64,000 bases of DNA from Pseudomonas sp. ANT_H12B (GCF_008369325.1 NZ_VOBI01000012.1:62001-126000); one strand, 5' to 3'. Shown: positions 32,886 through 41,717, numbered from the stretch's first letter. Program-made: numbers and translations. Notes: generated from the sequence alone by a model not told the origin.

Positions 32886-33449
32886 ATGTCTCTTTATAGC
32901 GCGGGCGTTGAGTACGGCATTCATTGCCTGATTTTTCTGGTGGGTAATCGCGGCGATACCCGCGAGGCGAGCGTGCGCGACCTTGCCGAGTTGCAAGGCG
33001 TGCCTCTGGACTATCTGGCAAAAATTTTCACCAGACTGGCCAAGGCAAAACTGGTGGTGGCCACTGAAGGTGTGCGCGGCGGGTTCAAGCTGGCGCGGCC
33101 TGCTGATGAAATCAGCATTCTGGATATCGTCAACGCCATCGACGGCCAGAAGCTCATCTTCGATTGCCGCGAGATTCGCGGTCGTTGTGCCTTGTTCGAA
33201 GGTTCCGCGCCCGACTGGGCGCTGAGCGGTCCCTGCTCCGTTCATGCCGTCATGATGACTGCGCAGAATCGCATGGAAGAAGCACTCGCCCAGCAGACCA
33301 TACTTGATCTCGCGAGAAAGGTCGGGCGCAAAGCCCCGGCAGAATTCAATGCTCTGGTGGACAACTGGATCAGTGATCGTCGAGAAAAGAAAAGCAGCGC
33401 CCAAGCAACTGGCGAGCACTTCATCCCGGTCACCGATATCGGCAGCTAA
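32886..33449 (+). CDS. Rrf2 family regulator
   Basis: 187 residues from ATG 32886, with GGAGA ten bases upstream. The Rrf2 winged HTH starts SLYSAGVEYGIHCLIFLVGN and has the motif LAELQGVPLDYLAKIFTRLA. Three cysteines follow near residues 93-116 (DCREIRGRC and, 15 residues on, C in SGPCSV), suitable for an Fe-S cluster or thiol switch. The C-terminus is longer than in NsrR or IscR. It is divergent from the ndh gene and probably controls it; a direct repeat ACATTT(N6)ACATTT at about 32855-32872 is a possible site. Confidence 0.88.
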   Translation: MSLYSAGVEYGIHCLIFLVGNRGDTREASVRDLAELQGVPLDYLAKIFTRLAKAKLVVATEGVRGGFKLARPADEISILDIVNAIDGQKLIFDCREIRGRCALFEGSAPDWALSGPCSVHAVMMTAQNRMEEALAQQTILDLARKVGRKAPAEFNALVDNWISDRREKKSSAQATGEHFIPVTDIGS

Positions 33450-33452
33450 GCC

Positions 33453-33788
33453 TTACAAACAGTCGCGCACGGCTTTGCGCAGCGCGCCTGACTTGGCCCA
33501 GGGCGGTCCCTGATAAAGCGATACCCGACTGCCATCCTTCGATTTGACGATATCCAGGATTTCGTCCGCCGTGATGATGCTTGGCGCCGTGACCCTGTAG
33601 CCATTGGAAATCGCCGATTGAGCCGCGTTCGGTATCTCCTGCTGCCACGCAGGCAGCACACACGCGGCATATTCTTTTGGTGGTTTGTTGCTGTATTTGC
33701 TGTAATTCGGCTCACCTGGCACCAGGGAAGCAGGCAACGAACAACCCGCCAGCGACGCCAGCAACACTCCCCCCATCAACATCCGCAT
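33453..33788 (-). CDS. Small putative lipoprotein
   Basis: 111 residues with a lipoprotein signal: MLMGGVLLASLAGC has the lipobox LAGC with the modified cysteine near residue 16. The mature part is short, soluble and contains two further cysteines (YAACVLP and the C-terminal RDCL) that could form a disulphide. I do not recognise a named family. It is convergent with the Rrf2 gene, 3 bases apart, with no terminator between. Confidence 0.75.
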   Translation of the reverse strand: MRMLMGGVLLASLAGCSLPASLVPGEPNYSKYSNKPPKEYAACVLPAWQQEIPNAAQSAISNGYRVTAPSIITADEILDIVKSKDGSRVSLYQGPPWAKSGALRKAVRDCL

Positions 33789-33863
33789 GACGCTTCCTTA
33801 ATCCTGAAAAACGGGAATGTAGCGCGTCGCCGTCCAGACATCCATCCATCCATTGGACATATT

Positions 33864-34082
33864 TCAGCGAGGCGCATTGTTATCGCCGCGATCCGGACTT
33901 GACTGCTCGTTCAGATAGCTCGTCCATCTTTCGTACGCGTCATGCTGCCATTGATTGACCCACTCCCATTCCGGACCGCTCAGTTGATGTGCAGAAATCA
34001 GTTTCATCATTTCCGTGGTGGCCGCATCCAGATCCACGATCAGCTCATGAGCGTGAAACCTGAAGTCATCGGTAGTTGTCAT
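33864..34082 (-). CDS. Hypothetical 72-residue protein
   Basis: A soluble, acidic, helical protein rich in tryptophan (GPEWEWVNQWQHDAYERW). A GAGG stretch precedes the ATG at 34082. No domain is recognised. I believe similar short proteins are common in Pseudomonas genomes, but cannot confirm. Monocistronic. Confidence 0.65.
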   Translation of the reverse strand: MTTTDDFRFHAHELIVDLDAATTEMMKLISAHQLSGPEWEWVNQWQHDAYERWTSYLNEQSSPDRGDNNAPR

Positions 34083-34252
34083 TTAAGGTCGCCTCGCCCT
34101 AGCGAAAAGTCGCTACATCACTACGACATCAGATCTGCGCAGGCGCGTGCATCTTCCCGACCAAAGGCAATACCAACGAGTCAGACGAACATTACAGCCC
34201 ACGCATAGAAATGGGACTAATATTTCTTAGCGGAGATTGGCAGGAGGTCATC

Positions 34253-34510
34253 ATGTGGCTTAACGAATCTGAAAACGAACTTCGGCGTGGCCTGCAAGGC
34301 GTTGCGTCAGATCTTCGGTGGTCGGCAGTGGAGCTTTTGCGCATCGCGGAGCAACTGCGCCAGGCCGGCAACGATGTGGACGCGCAGGCAACCTTGAAGC
34401 TGTGCGAGTTGTTTCAGGGAGATGAAGAACGACTGAAGGGTTATGCCGAGGAAGTTAAAGCCAAAATCATCACTCGAACAAAGCCCGGTAGTGAGAGCGC
34501 TGTGCCATGA
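34253..34510 (+). CDS. Hypothetical 85-residue helical protein
   Basis: The start at 34253 is chosen because a very strong ribosome site GGCAGGAGGTCATC precedes it; a longer frame begins at 34211 without one. The product (MWLNESENELRRGLQGVASD) is helical and amphipathic with no membrane segment. It overlaps the osmE-type gene by 4 bases (ATGA), so the two are translated together. Function unknown. Confidence 0.7.
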   Translation: MWLNESENELRRGLQGVASDLRWSAVELLRIAEQLRQAGNDVDAQATLKLCELFQGDEERLKGYAEEVKAKIITRTKPGSESAVP

Positions 34511-34872
34511 ACAAGCCGCTATGCGCGCTGTTCGTCGCAATGACAGCGGCGGGCGGCTGCAGCACCGATTCACATATCTATCGAGACCAGCCGCTGGTTG
34601 CAAAGGTCGAGACCGGCATGAGCAAGGAGCAAGTCCAGCAGATCGGCGGTCAGCCCCTGACGATAACGGATCGCACCGCAGTGCCGGGCACCTGCTTTGA
34701 CTACAAGTTGACGCAGGACGGACATCAAAAACCGTACAACGTCAGCTTCGACGGCCGCGGCAAGGTCGACCACACAAGCTTCATCACCTGCGCAGAATGG
34801 AGCCACATACAGCAAAAAGCCCGAAAGCCCTCCCATGGCAGCAGCGGGATGGGCGGAGGCGGCGGTTACTAA
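34507..34872 (+). CDS. osmE: OsmE/SmpA-type outer-membrane lipoprotein
   Basis: 121 residues with a lipoprotein signal (ALFVAMTAAGGCS, cysteine near residue 18). The SmpA/OmlA fold is seen in VAKVETGMSKEQVQQIGGQP and in the paired cysteines of GTCFDYKL and FITCAEW, which align with E. coli OsmE. OsmE is an osmotically induced lipoprotein of unclear role. The C-terminus ends in a glycine-rich tail (SSGMGGGGGY) not seen in E. coli. Followed by a perfect terminator palindrome. Confidence 0.85.
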   Translation: MNKPLCALFVAMTAAGGCSTDSHIYRDQPLVAKVETGMSKEQVQQIGGQPLTITDRTAVPGTCFDYKLTQDGHQKPYNVSFDGRGKVDHTSFITCAEWSHIQQKARKPSHGSSGMGGGGGY

Positions 34873-34893
34873 TACTCACTCAATCGATGTGAA

Positions 34894-34915
34894 AAGCCCC
34901 GGTTAACCGGGGCTT
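34894..34915. terminator. Palindromic terminator between osmE and the next small gene
   Basis: The perfect 22-bp palindrome AAGCCCCGGTT and its complement lies between convergent genes and can act in both directions. Confidence 0.75.
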
Positions 34916-34922
34916 CAGCGCA

Positions 34923-35126
34923 CTATCGATCTGACTTCTGGCTGCGTGCAGGCCGACTCGGCTTGGCCTTGTAGCCGGGAAGGGACGCCGCATAAGCCAG
35001 TGCCTCTTCTCTGCTGCCAAAAGATCCAAGGCGGTCGCCTTTGGTGCAAACCCGCCAGGGCCCGTTGTTAACGCTGAGTACGTCATAGCCGTTCATGTGC
35101 ATTTTATTCAGCATCGGAACGCTCAT
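34923..35126 (-). CDS. Hypothetical 67-residue protein
   Basis: The start at 35126 has an ideal ribosome site GGAGGTGACT-ATG; an upstream start at 35138 is less likely. The product (MNGYDVLSVNNGPWRVCTKG, FGSREEALAYAASLPGYKAK) is a small beta-alpha protein with a basic tail, reminiscent of DUF2188-type proteins. This family guess is weak. Function unknown. Confidence 0.7.
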   Translation of the reverse strand: MSVPMLNKMHMNGYDVLSVNNGPWRVCTKGDRLGSFGSREEALAYAASLPGYKAKPSRPARSQKSDR

Positions 35127-35342
35127 AGTCACCTCCATTCGGCAGTGATATCAGATTGACCTGCCTACCATACACCCACCCTTTGCCAAGGTGCCGACCA
35201 GACGTCGCGACAGGATTCCGGTATTCGATTGCACTTTCAGGCCCCGCGTGGCCTCCAACTAGCCAAATAGAGATCAAAGCCCTCCCGGCCTGAATATTGC
35301 AGTTTTATGACTGTTTCATGACAAGCGGCAGTTAAGTAACAC

Positions 35343-35705
35343 ATGAAAGTACGCGCAACCGTCATTTGTGAGCACGACCGGCATATTCTCCTGGTGCGCA
35401 AGCCAAGGTGTCGCTGGACGTTGCCCGGCGGAAAGGTCGAGCCCGGTGAAACCATTGCTGACGCCGCCACGCGAGAACTTCAGGAGGAGACCGGGCTTGG
35501 AGTCGACGGTTTGCTGTACCTGATGGAGCTGCAAACCGGCAACACTCGACACCACGTCTACGAAGCGTCAGTGGTGAACTCGGACGAAGCCCGCCCGCAA
35601 AACGAAATCTTCGATTGCATCTGGTACCCACTGGACGCGGTACACAACCTGAACACAAGCGATGCCACACTCAGGATCGTCAGAGCGTTCCAGCGTCGCC
35701 TCTAG
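35343..35705 (+). CDS. NUDIX hydrolase
   Basis: 120 residues with a complete Nudix box: [18 protein letters not shown] followed by QEETGLGV (GX5EX7REUXEEXGU, about residues 29-51). It hydrolyses a nucleoside diphosphate linked to some group X. The fold of short Nudix proteins does not predict the substrate; damaged nucleotides and diphosphoinositols are options. It converges on benD with a 5-base gap, and no link to benzoate is evident. Confidence 0.9.
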   Translation: MKVRATVICEHDRHILLVRKPRCRWTLPGGKVEPGETIADAATRELQEETGLGVDGLLYLMELQTGNTRHHVYEASVVNSDEARPQNEIFDCIWYPLDAVHNLNTSDATLRIVRAFQRRL

Positions 35706-35710
35706 GCTGT

Positions 35711-36484
35711 TCAACCCTGATCGCCACCACCCACGGGCATGATCATGCCGGTGATATACGACGCTTCGTCGCTGGCCAGAAACAGAATAGCGCTGGCCTG
35801 CTCATCCAGCGTGCCGTAGCGCTTCATCAAACTGCTGTCGAGCGTCTGGTCGACGATCTGCTGATACCACACCTTCTCCTGAGCGCTCTGCTCGGCACTG
35901 TTGCGCGGAACGACTCGCGGCGGGGCTTCAGTTCCACCGGGCGCGGTGGCATTGACCCGAACCCCACGCCCCGCCGTTTCGAACGCCAGACAGGCGGTCA
36001 GCGCATTCACTCCGCCCTTCGCCGCACCGTACGGCACGCGATTGACACTGCGAGTGGCGATGGAGGAAACGTTGACGATCGCTCCGCTGCCCTGCCCCAG
36101 CATGAACGGCAGCGCGGCATGGCAGCACCATAACGTCGGGAACAACGAACGGCGGACTTCAGCCTCGATCTGCTGCTCTTCGTAATGCTCGAAAGGCTTG
36201 GTCCAGATGGTCCCGCCGACATTGTTGATCAGTATGTCGAGGCGGCCGAAACGCTCGACGGCGGCTTGCATCACGCGGCTGCATTCGGCGTATTGCTCAA
36301 GGTCGGCGGTCAGCGCCAGCACCTGATTGGTCTGCGCCAATTGCACCTGCACCTCGAACACCAGGTCGGAGCGATCGACCAGGATCAATCGCGCACCCTC
36401 AGCAGCCATGCGCTCGGCAACGCGCCGACCGATGCCCTGTGCTGCACCGGTAATCAGCGCGACTTTTTCGTGAAATCTGTTCAT
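35711..36484 (-). CDS. benD: 1,6-dihydroxycyclohexa-2,4-diene-1-carboxylate dehydrogenase
   Basis: 257 residues from ATG 36484 (MNRFHEKVALITGAAQGIGR). It is a short-chain dehydrogenase with the NAD motif TGAAQGIG, NNVGG near residue 85, catalytic Ser in VNVSSIA and YGAAK (Tyr-x3-Lys). BenD oxidises the cis-diol made by BenABC, with loss of CO2, to give catechol and NADH. It is the last gene of benABCD, 7 bases after benC. The longer frame to 36619 lies within benC and is not used. Confidence 0.93.
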   Translation of the reverse strand: MNRFHEKVALITGAAQGIGRRVAERMAAEGARLILVDRSDLVFEVQVQLAQTNQVLALTADLEQYAECSRVMQAAVERFGRLDILINNVGGTIWTKPFEHYEEQQIEAEVRRSLFPTLWCCHAALPFMLGQGSGAIVNVSSIATRSVNRVPYGAAKGGVNALTACLAFETAGRGVRVNATAPGGTEAPPRVVPRNSAEQSAQEKVWYQQIVDQTLDSSLMKRYGTLDEQASAILFLASDEASYITGMIMPVGGGDQG

Positions 36485-36491
36485 GGACACC

Positions 36492-37505
36492 TCATGCCAC
36501 GCTGGCGGAAAACTTCTCGTAGTAGAAATTCGCCGGCGCGATGCCTTGTTCGCGAATGTACTGACTGACCGCCTCGACCATGGGTGGCGGGCCGCACAGG
36601 TAGACATCGACGTCACCATCGTTCAAATGCTGCGGCTCGATGTGCTGGGTCACGTAGCCTTTGCGCGGGTGCTGACTGTCGGGGTTAGCCACACAAGCGC
36701 TAAAGCTGAAATTCGGAATTCGCGAAACCAGGGCTTCCAGCCGATCAAGTTCCACCAGGTCGAAATCGTTGGTCACGCCGTAGATCAAATGCAGCGGATG
36801 CTCACTGCCCTGCTCGGCAATTTTCTCGAGCATCGCGGTGAACGGTGCCAAACCTGTGCCACCGGCCAGCAACAGCAATGGACGGCGAATGTCGCGCAAA
36901 TAGAAACTGCCCAACGGCCCGGCCAGGCTCATGCTGTCGCCGGCCTTGGCCATGCCGGTGAGGAAGCTGCTCATCAAGCCGCCGGGCACGTTACGAATCA
37001 GGAAACTGACCTCGCCGTCACGCTGCAGCGAGCTGAATGAATAGGCGCGGGTCTGCTCGCTGCCGGGAATCGCGAGGTTCACATATTGCCCCGGCAGGAA
37101 CGCCAATTTGCTCAAGGCTTCGCCCTTGATCGACAACGCGATGGTGCTGTCGGACAACTGGCGCACGGCGCTGATGGTCGCGTCGTAACTGGCCTGGCGG
37201 GTGCGGCAGACATCCGAGGAGGTCGGCACGCGGACCACGCAATCACTCTGGGCGCGCATCTGGCAGGTCAGGACAAAACCCTGCTCGGCTTCTTCGGCGC
37301 TGAGCGCATCTTCGATGTATTCCTCGCCCAGGTCATAGGTGCCGGCCTCGGCGAAACACTTGCAGGTTCCGCAAGCACCGTCGCGGCAATCCAACGGAAT
37401 ATTGATGCCCTGGCGATACGCGGCATCGGCCACGGTTTCGCCGGCATTGGCGTCGATGAATCGGGTGACGCCATCTTCAAAATTGAATGCGATCGAATGA
37501 GTCAT
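36492..37505 (-). CDS. benC: Benzoate 1,2-dioxygenase electron-transfer component
   Basis: 337 residues from ATG 37505 (MTHSIAFNFEDGVTRFIDAN). The N-terminal plant-type [2Fe-2S] ferredoxin domain holds CRDGACGTCKCFAE with a fourth cysteine in VLTCQM. It is followed by an FAD domain (RAYSFSS near 175) and a NAD domain (LLLAGGTGLAPFTAML, YLCGPPPMVEAV). It carries electrons from NADH to the Rieske oxygenase BenAB. It lies 10 bases after benB. Confidence 0.95.
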   Translation of the reverse strand: MTHSIAFNFEDGVTRFIDANAGETVADAAYRQGINIPLDCRDGACGTCKCFAEAGTYDLGEEYIEDALSAEEAEQGFVLTCQMRAQSDCVVRVPTSSDVCRTRQASYDATISAVRQLSDSTIALSIKGEALSKLAFLPGQYVNLAIPGSEQTRAYSFSSLQRDGEVSFLIRNVPGGLMSSFLTGMAKAGDSMSLAGPLGSFYLRDIRRPLLLLAGGTGLAPFTAMLEKIAEQGSEHPLHLIYGVTNDFDLVELDRLEALVSRIPNFSFSACVANPDSQHPRKGYVTQHIEPQHLNDGDVDVYLCGPPPMVEAVSQYIREQGIAPANFYYEKFSASVA

Positions 37506-37515
37506 GACGGCTGCC

Positions 37516-38004
37516 TCACAAGTGGTAAACATCGATGACCTGGCGAACGTAGTCGTTCTTCAGGATCACTTTCTTGGCCTTGATCTGCGGGGTTTCACCG
37601 CGCACATCGAGGGTGTAGAAACTGCTGCCGAAATAGCTGTCGACGGTCTTGTAGCGGAAGCTCAGGGTGTGCCAGTTGAAGCGCACCTTGCACTGTCCGT
37701 CGGCCTGTTCGAGCAGCTCGATGTTGCTGATGTTGTGCGAGGTGCGGGTGTCCGGAATGCTGGCGCTGGAGCGCTCGGTCTTGATGCGGAAGATGCGGTC
37801 TTCCAGGCCGGTGCGGTTGCCGTACCAGATCAGCGAGATTTCCCGCTGCGGGTCTTCCGTCAATTCGTCGTTGTCGTCCCAGGACGGCATCCAGTACGTC
37901 GCGTCCGGGGCGTACAACTCCAGCCACTCGTCCCATTGCTTGTCATCGAGGTAGCGCGCTTCGCGGTAGAGAAAATCGCGAACGGTGTCGTAGGTGATGG
38001 TCAT
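37516..38004 (-). CDS. benB: Benzoate 1,2-dioxygenase small (beta) subunit
   Basis: 162 residues ([20 protein letters not shown]) of the ring-hydroxylating dioxygenase beta family, a cystatin-like fold that is structural in the alpha3beta3 enzyme. [20 protein letters not shown] and the C-terminal [19 protein letters not shown] are typical of BenB/XylY. It overlaps benA by 4 bases. Confidence 0.95.
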   Translation of the reverse strand: MTITYDTVRDFLYREARYLDDKQWDEWLELYAPDATYWMPSWDDNDELTEDPQREISLIWYGNRTGLEDRIFRIKTERSSASIPDTRTSHNISNIELLEQADGQCKVRFNWHTLSFRYKTVDSYFGSSFYTLDVRGETPQIKAKKVILKNDYVRQVIDVYHL

Positions 38005-39365
38005 TGCACGGCCTCCACTGCAATCAGCTCCGACTGTTCAGCGGCCAATGCCTTGAGCATCGTCTGCTGCCAGTATTTGTGTTGCAGCACGAACAAGCCT
38101 TCGTCTTCGGTGCGCACGCCGCTGAGCAGCGGATGCAGATCGATTTCTTTTGCCGCTTCATCGGCGCCTTCGACCCAGTGCTCAGCGCCACGGGACATGT
38201 CGTTCCAGGTGGTGACGCTGCCCTGATAACTGGTCTGGCAGGAGCGAAACTCCTCAAGATCGTCCGGCGTGGCCATACCGCTGACGTTGAAAAAATCCTC
38301 GTACTGACGAATCCGGCTCGAACGGGCGTGGTCGCTTTCGCCTTTGGGGGCGATGCAGTAAATGGTGATTTCCGTGCGGTCGACCGAGATCGGCCGGGCG
38401 ATGCGAATCTGCGAGCTGAACTGGTCCATCAGGTACACGTTCGGGTACAGGCACAGGTTGCGCGAGTTCTCGATCATCCAGTCGGCACGGGCCCGGCCAA
38501 AGTCCTGGGCCAACTCATCACGACGCTCGTACAGCGGACGATCTTCAGGGTTGGACCAACGGGTCCAGAGCAGCATGTGGCCCTTGTCGAAGGAATAGAA
38601 ACCACCGCCCTGCTTGGCCCAACTGCCAGCGCTCATGGTCGGGTTGCAATCGCCGGCCTCACGCTGCTTGCGCTGGTTCTGGGTGGCTGCGTAGTTCCAG
38701 TGCACCGAACTTACGTGGTAACCATCGGCGCCGTTTTCGGCGGTGAGTTTCCAGTTGCCTTCGTAGATGTAGCTCGAGGATCCGCGCAACACTTCCAGGC
38801 CGTCGGCGGACTGGTCGACAATCATGTCGATGATCTTTGCCGACTCGCCCAAGTGCTCGACCAACGGCACCACGTCGGCCTTCAGGCTGCCGAACAGGAA
38901 GCCGCGATAGGACTCGAACCGCGCGACTTTGGTCAGGTCGTGGGAGCCTTCGCAATTGAAGCTCGCCGGGTAGCCGGCCGCCGCCGGGTCTTTGACCTTG
39001 AGCAGCTTGCCGGAGTTGTTGAACGTCCAGCCATGGAACGGGCAGGTGTAGGAGCTTTTGTTGCCGGTCTTGTGCCGACACAGCGTCGCGCCGCGGTGAC
39101 TGCAGGCGTTGATGAAGGCGTTGAGCACGCCGTCCTTGTTGCGCGCGATGAAGATCGACTGGCGCCCCATGGTGGTGGTGTAGAAATCGTTGATATTGGG
39201 GATCTGGCTTTCGTGGGCCAGGTACAGCCAGTTGCCTTCGAAGATGTGTTTCATCTCCAGATCAAACAACCGCGGATCGGTGAACATCTCGCGCTTGCAG
39301 CGATAGATGCCCTGTTCTTTGTCATCTTCGAGCAGGGAGTGAAGGTATTCGGGTCGCAGGGACAT
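38001..39365 (-). CDS. benA: Benzoate 1,2-dioxygenase large (alpha) subunit
   Basis: 454 residues from ATG 39365 ([20 protein letters not shown]). The Rieske [2Fe-2S] centre is C-S-H ([10 protein letters not shown]) and C-P-F-H ([10 protein letters not shown]) near residues 95-120. The mononuclear iron ligands lie in [16 protein letters not shown]. The enzyme adds O2 to benzoate to give the 1,2-cis-diol. It is the first gene of benABCD. Two BenR boxes lie 64 and 85 bases upstream, and an A-rich Hfq/Crc-type motif sits next to the ribosome site. A 546-residue antisense frame is a shadow. Confidence 0.96.
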   Translation of the reverse strand: MSLRPEYLHSLLEDDKEQGIYRCKREMFTDPRLFDLEMKHIFEGNWLYLAHESQIPNINDFYTTTMGRQSIFIARNKDGVLNAFINACSHRGATLCRHKTGNKSSYTCPFHGWTFNNSGKLLKVKDPAAAGYPASFNCEGSHDLTKVARFESYRGFLFGSLKADVVPLVEHLGESAKIIDMIVDQSADGLEVLRGSSSYIYEGNWKLTAENGADGYHVSSVHWNYAATQNQRKQREAGDCNPTMSAGSWAKQGGGFYSFDKGHMLLWTRWSNPEDRPLYERRDELAQDFGRARADWMIENSRNLCLYPNVYLMDQFSSQIRIARPISVDRTEITIYCIAPKGESDHARSSRIRQYEDFFNVSGMATPDDLEEFRSCQTSYQGSVTTWNDMSRGAEHWVEGADEAAKEIDLHPLLSGVRTEDEGLFVLQHKYWQQTMLKALAAEQSELIAVEAVQ

Positions 39366-39382
39366 GGCCGCCGCCTCCATTG

Positions 39383-39390
39383 TTTTTATT
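39383..39390 (-). promoter_or_regulatory. AATAAAAA motif beside the benA ribosome site
   Basis: On the minus strand AATAAAAACAATGGAGG precedes benA. AATAAAAA fits the AANAANAA site bound by Hfq/Crc, which is known to repress benzoate genes in Pseudomonas when better carbon sources are present. Confidence 0.5.
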
Positions 39391-39428
39391 CAGGCAGGGC
39401 CATGCTAGGACGGGGGGATGTGGCGGAC

Positions 39429-39464
39429 TATCCGCGGGGTGCAGACCTGTATCCGTTTACTGCA
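39429..39464 (-). promoter_or_regulatory. Tandem BenR/XylS boxes of the benA promoter
   Basis: Two exact matches to TGCA-N6-GGNTA on the minus strand: TGCA(GTAAAC)GGATA at 39464-39450 and TGCA(CCCCGC)GGATA at 39443-39429. They are direct repeats 21 bp apart, the same spacing as in the XylS-dependent Pm promoter. BenR binding with benzoate should activate benABCD from here. Confidence 0.88.
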
Positions 39465-39478
39465 AAGGGTTTTTTGCC

Positions 39479-39588
39479 TGATCGTTCCCACGCTCTGCGT
39501 GGAAATGCAGCCCGGGACGCTCTGCGTCCCAAAAGCGGACGCGGAGCGTCCGTTGAGGCATTCACATGCAGGAGCATGGGAACGATCA
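39479..39588. repeat. Palindromic intergenic repeat between benA and benR
   Basis: The outer arms TGATCGTTCCCACGCTC (39479-39495) and GAGCATGGGAACGATCA (39572-39588) pair with one mismatch. Inside are further hairpins, such as GGGACGC/GCGTCCC and GGACGC/GCGTCC. The type CGTTCCCACGCTCTGCGTGG is a common Pseudomonas extragenic repeat, distinct from the REP at 17406 and 40678. It follows the benR stop and may insulate or terminate benR. Confidence 0.8.
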
Positions 39589-39611
39589 ACAGGGAGGTGG
39601 CGTTTTCGAGG

Positions 39612-40568
39612 TCAGTGCCGACGCTTGAGGGTATCGGATGGTAACTCGCCGAACTGTTTGCGGTAGCTGTCGGAGAACCGGCCCAGGTGCAGGAAGCCAT
39701 AATCCATGGCCACTTCCGTGACGTTGCGCACGTTGCAGGTCGGGTCGCTCAGACAGGCGTTGATGCGTTCGAGGCGTTTCTGGCGGATGTAATTTTGTGG
39801 AGACGCACCCACATGGCGTTCGAACAATCCATACAACGAACGCAGGCTCATCCGCGCCTGGCGCGCCAGTTCTTCACTGTCGATGTCCTGCTTGAGGTTG
39901 CGCGCGATGTAGTCGGCGATCACTTCGAAAGTGGCCGTCTGCGAGCCGAGACTGATCCGGCTGACGTTGGTCTTCATCAGGCTGAGCATCTTGCTGACGA
40001 TGATCTGCGCGTAGTGCTCCTGCACCTTGGGAATCTGCTCGGTGGCCTCGGCTTCCTGGCAAATCATCGCCAGCAGACCGACAAAACCTTCCAGCTCATT
40101 GAGCTGATAACGGTTCTCCAGGAACCGCACGCCTTGCCCCGGATACCGCCAGCGCTGTTCATCGCAGACGGACGTCAGCAACGGCGTGGGGATTTTCAGA
40201 ATGAATTTTTCGCAATCGTCCGAATAGGTCAGGTCTACCGGATCGTCTGGATTGATCAGCAATAATTCGCCCGGGGCGAAGTAATGTTCCTGACCGTGGC
40301 CCCGCCACAGGCAGTTGCCACGCAGCAACACTTGCAGGTGATAGATGCTTTCCAGCGCGCCGGAGGTGACCCGTACGCTGCCGCCATAGCTGATGCGACA
40401 CAGGTCGAGGCTGGCAAACTTGCAGTGATTGAGGCTGGCCAGCGGTCGCCCGGCCCGGGGCATCAAGATGCAATGGTTACCGACATGCTGATTGACGTAG
40501 CCCGACACCGCGTAAGGGTCGGCATGGTCGAATACGGTGCTGCGCTGACTCAACAGTTGCGCTTGCAT
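39612..40568 (-). CDS. benR: AraC/XylS family activator of the benzoate genes
   Basis: 318 residues (MQAQLLSQRSTVFDHADPYA). It has an N-terminal AraC-type ligand domain with CLWRGHGQEHYFAPGELLLI, then the C-terminal double HTH (LARQARMSLRSLYGLFERHV, VAMDYGFLHLGRFSDSYRKQFG) ending TLKRRH as in BenR/XylS. BenR binds benzoate and activates benABCD. It lies directly upstream of benA on the same strand with its own leader carrying AACAACAA. The paired boxes at 39429-39464 match the known target exactly, which supports the name. Confidence 0.93.
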   Translation of the reverse strand: MQAQLLSQRSTVFDHADPYAVSGYVNQHVGNHCILMPRAGRPLASLNHCKFASLDLCRISYGGSVRVTSGALESIYHLQVLLRGNCLWRGHGQEHYFAPGELLLINPDDPVDLTYSDDCEKFILKIPTPLLTSVCDEQRWRYPGQGVRFLENRYQLNELEGFVGLLAMICQEAEATEQIPKVQEHYAQIIVSKMLSLMKTNVSRISLGSQTATFEVIADYIARNLKQDIDSEELARQARMSLRSLYGLFERHVGASPQNYIRQKRLERINACLSDPTCNVRNVTEVAMDYGFLHLGRFSDSYRKQFGELPSDTLKRRH

Positions 40569-40583
40569 ATCGGGTCACTCTCA

Positions 40584-40591
40584 TTGTTGTT
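40584..40591 (-). promoter_or_regulatory. AACAACAA motif in the benR leader
   Basis: On the minus strand AACAACAATGAGAG lies 15-22 bases before the benR start. Crc/Hfq control of benR translation through such a site is known in P. putida; the match here is exact to AANAANAA. Confidence 0.6.
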
Positions 40592-40677
40592 ATCGATTGC
40601 GTCGGGCCATTCTAGAACAGTACGAGCAACGGTGTATCAGTACGCCGACGTGCTGCCAGTCAGTTAACCGAAACTCC

Positions 40678-40767
40678 TGTGGGAGCGAGCCTGCTCGCGA
40701 AAGCAGAGTGTCAGTCAACAGGGATGTTGAAGCTGATTCCCTCTTCGCGAGCAGGCTCGCTCCCACA
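40678..40767. repeat. REPIN between benR and catA
   Basis: Perfect 24-bp arms: TGTGGGAGCGAGCCTGCTCG plus CGAA at 40678-40701, and the reverse complement at 40744-40767. They enclose 42 bases. It is the same family as the element at 17406 with a slightly different core. It sits just beyond the catA stop and may stop or protect the cat message. Confidence 0.92.
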
Positions 40768-40787
40768 CGGTGGATAACATTGCGCGA

Positions 40788-41717
40788 TCAGTCCTCGAGT
40801 GCGCGAACCCGCTCGTGGCGTTGCTGCTCTTCAGGCTGGGCAGACGACTGCAACGTGAAATCGAAGTCGATTTCAGCAAAACGACCGCTGACACCGTGCG
40901 CCGCTGCACGCGCTTGATCGTCACTGAAGGTGATCTTGGCGATCAGTTCATCACGGGTGGCATAGGCGAAATCGTCATGCAGGTATTGATCGCCGTCGAG
41001 GTTGATCTGAGTGGTCAGGTGGCGATGATCCGGGGCGGAAATGAAGAAGTGGATATGCGCCGGGCGCTGACCATGACGGCCCAGCTGGTCGAGCAGTTGC
41101 TGGGTCGGACCGTCCGGTGGGCAGCCATAGCCCGACGGCACGATGCTGCGGAAGCGATAACGACCCTCGGCATCGGTGACGATGCGGCGACGCAAGTTGA
41201 ACTCCGATTGTGTGGTATCGAAATACGAGTAGGTGCCACCGGTGTTGGCGTGCCAGACATCCACCACGGCGCCCGCCAGGGGTTCGCCGGCAGTGTTGAA
41301 CACCTGGCCTTGCATGAACAGCACCACACCCGGATCGACGCCGTCATCAAGGCGCGCTTCGACATTCGACAGCGGCGCACCGGCCACATACAGCGGCCCT
41401 TCGATGGTCCGCGGGGTGCCGCCGGATTTCCCGGCCTGTTCGTCTTCGGCATCCATCAACAGGTCGAGGTAGTGCTCCAGGCCGAGCCCGGCCACCACCA
41501 GCCCGGCCTCTTGACGCGCACCCAGCACGTTGAGGTAGTTGACGGCTTTCCAGAACTCTTCCGGCGTCACGGCCAGGTCTTCGATGATGTTCACCGAGTC
41601 ACGCAGAATGCGGTAAACCAGCGCTTTGACCCGTGGATCGCCGGCATCGTTATGCAGGCCGCTGGCCTCTTCGAGAAACTTCTGGGCACTGGCAGTGTGG
41701 GAAATCTTGACGTTCAT
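40788..41717 (-). CDS. catA: Catechol 1,2-dioxygenase
   Basis: 309 residues, intradiol type. The iron ligands are visible: Tyr in GGTYSYFD, Tyr in VPSGYGCPPDG and the two His in RPAHIHFF. An N-terminal helical dimerisation domain of about 100 residues precedes the beta-sandwich. It cleaves catechol to cis,cis-muconate. It is the last gene of catB-catC-catA, about 50 bases after catC. Confidence 0.95.
   Translation of the reverse strand: MNVKISHTASAQKFLEEASGLHNDAGDPRVKALVYRILRDSVNIIEDLAVTPEEFWKAVNYLNVLGARQEAGLVVAGLGLEHYLDLLMDAEDEQAGKSGGTPRTIEGPLYVAGAPLSNVEARLDDGVDPGVVLFMQGQVFNTAGEPLAGAVVDVWHANTGGTYSYFDTTQSEFNLRRRIVTDAEGRYRFRSIVPSGYGCPPDGPTQQLLDQLGRHGQRPAHIHFFISAPDHRHLTTQINLDGDQYLHDDFAYATRDELIAKITFSDDQARAAAHGVSGRFAEIDFDFTLQSSAQPEEQQRHERVRALED

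Noticed and set aside
38004-39644. 546-residue open frame on the plus strand
   Set aside because: Opposite benA with its intact Rieske and iron motifs. It has no domain features.
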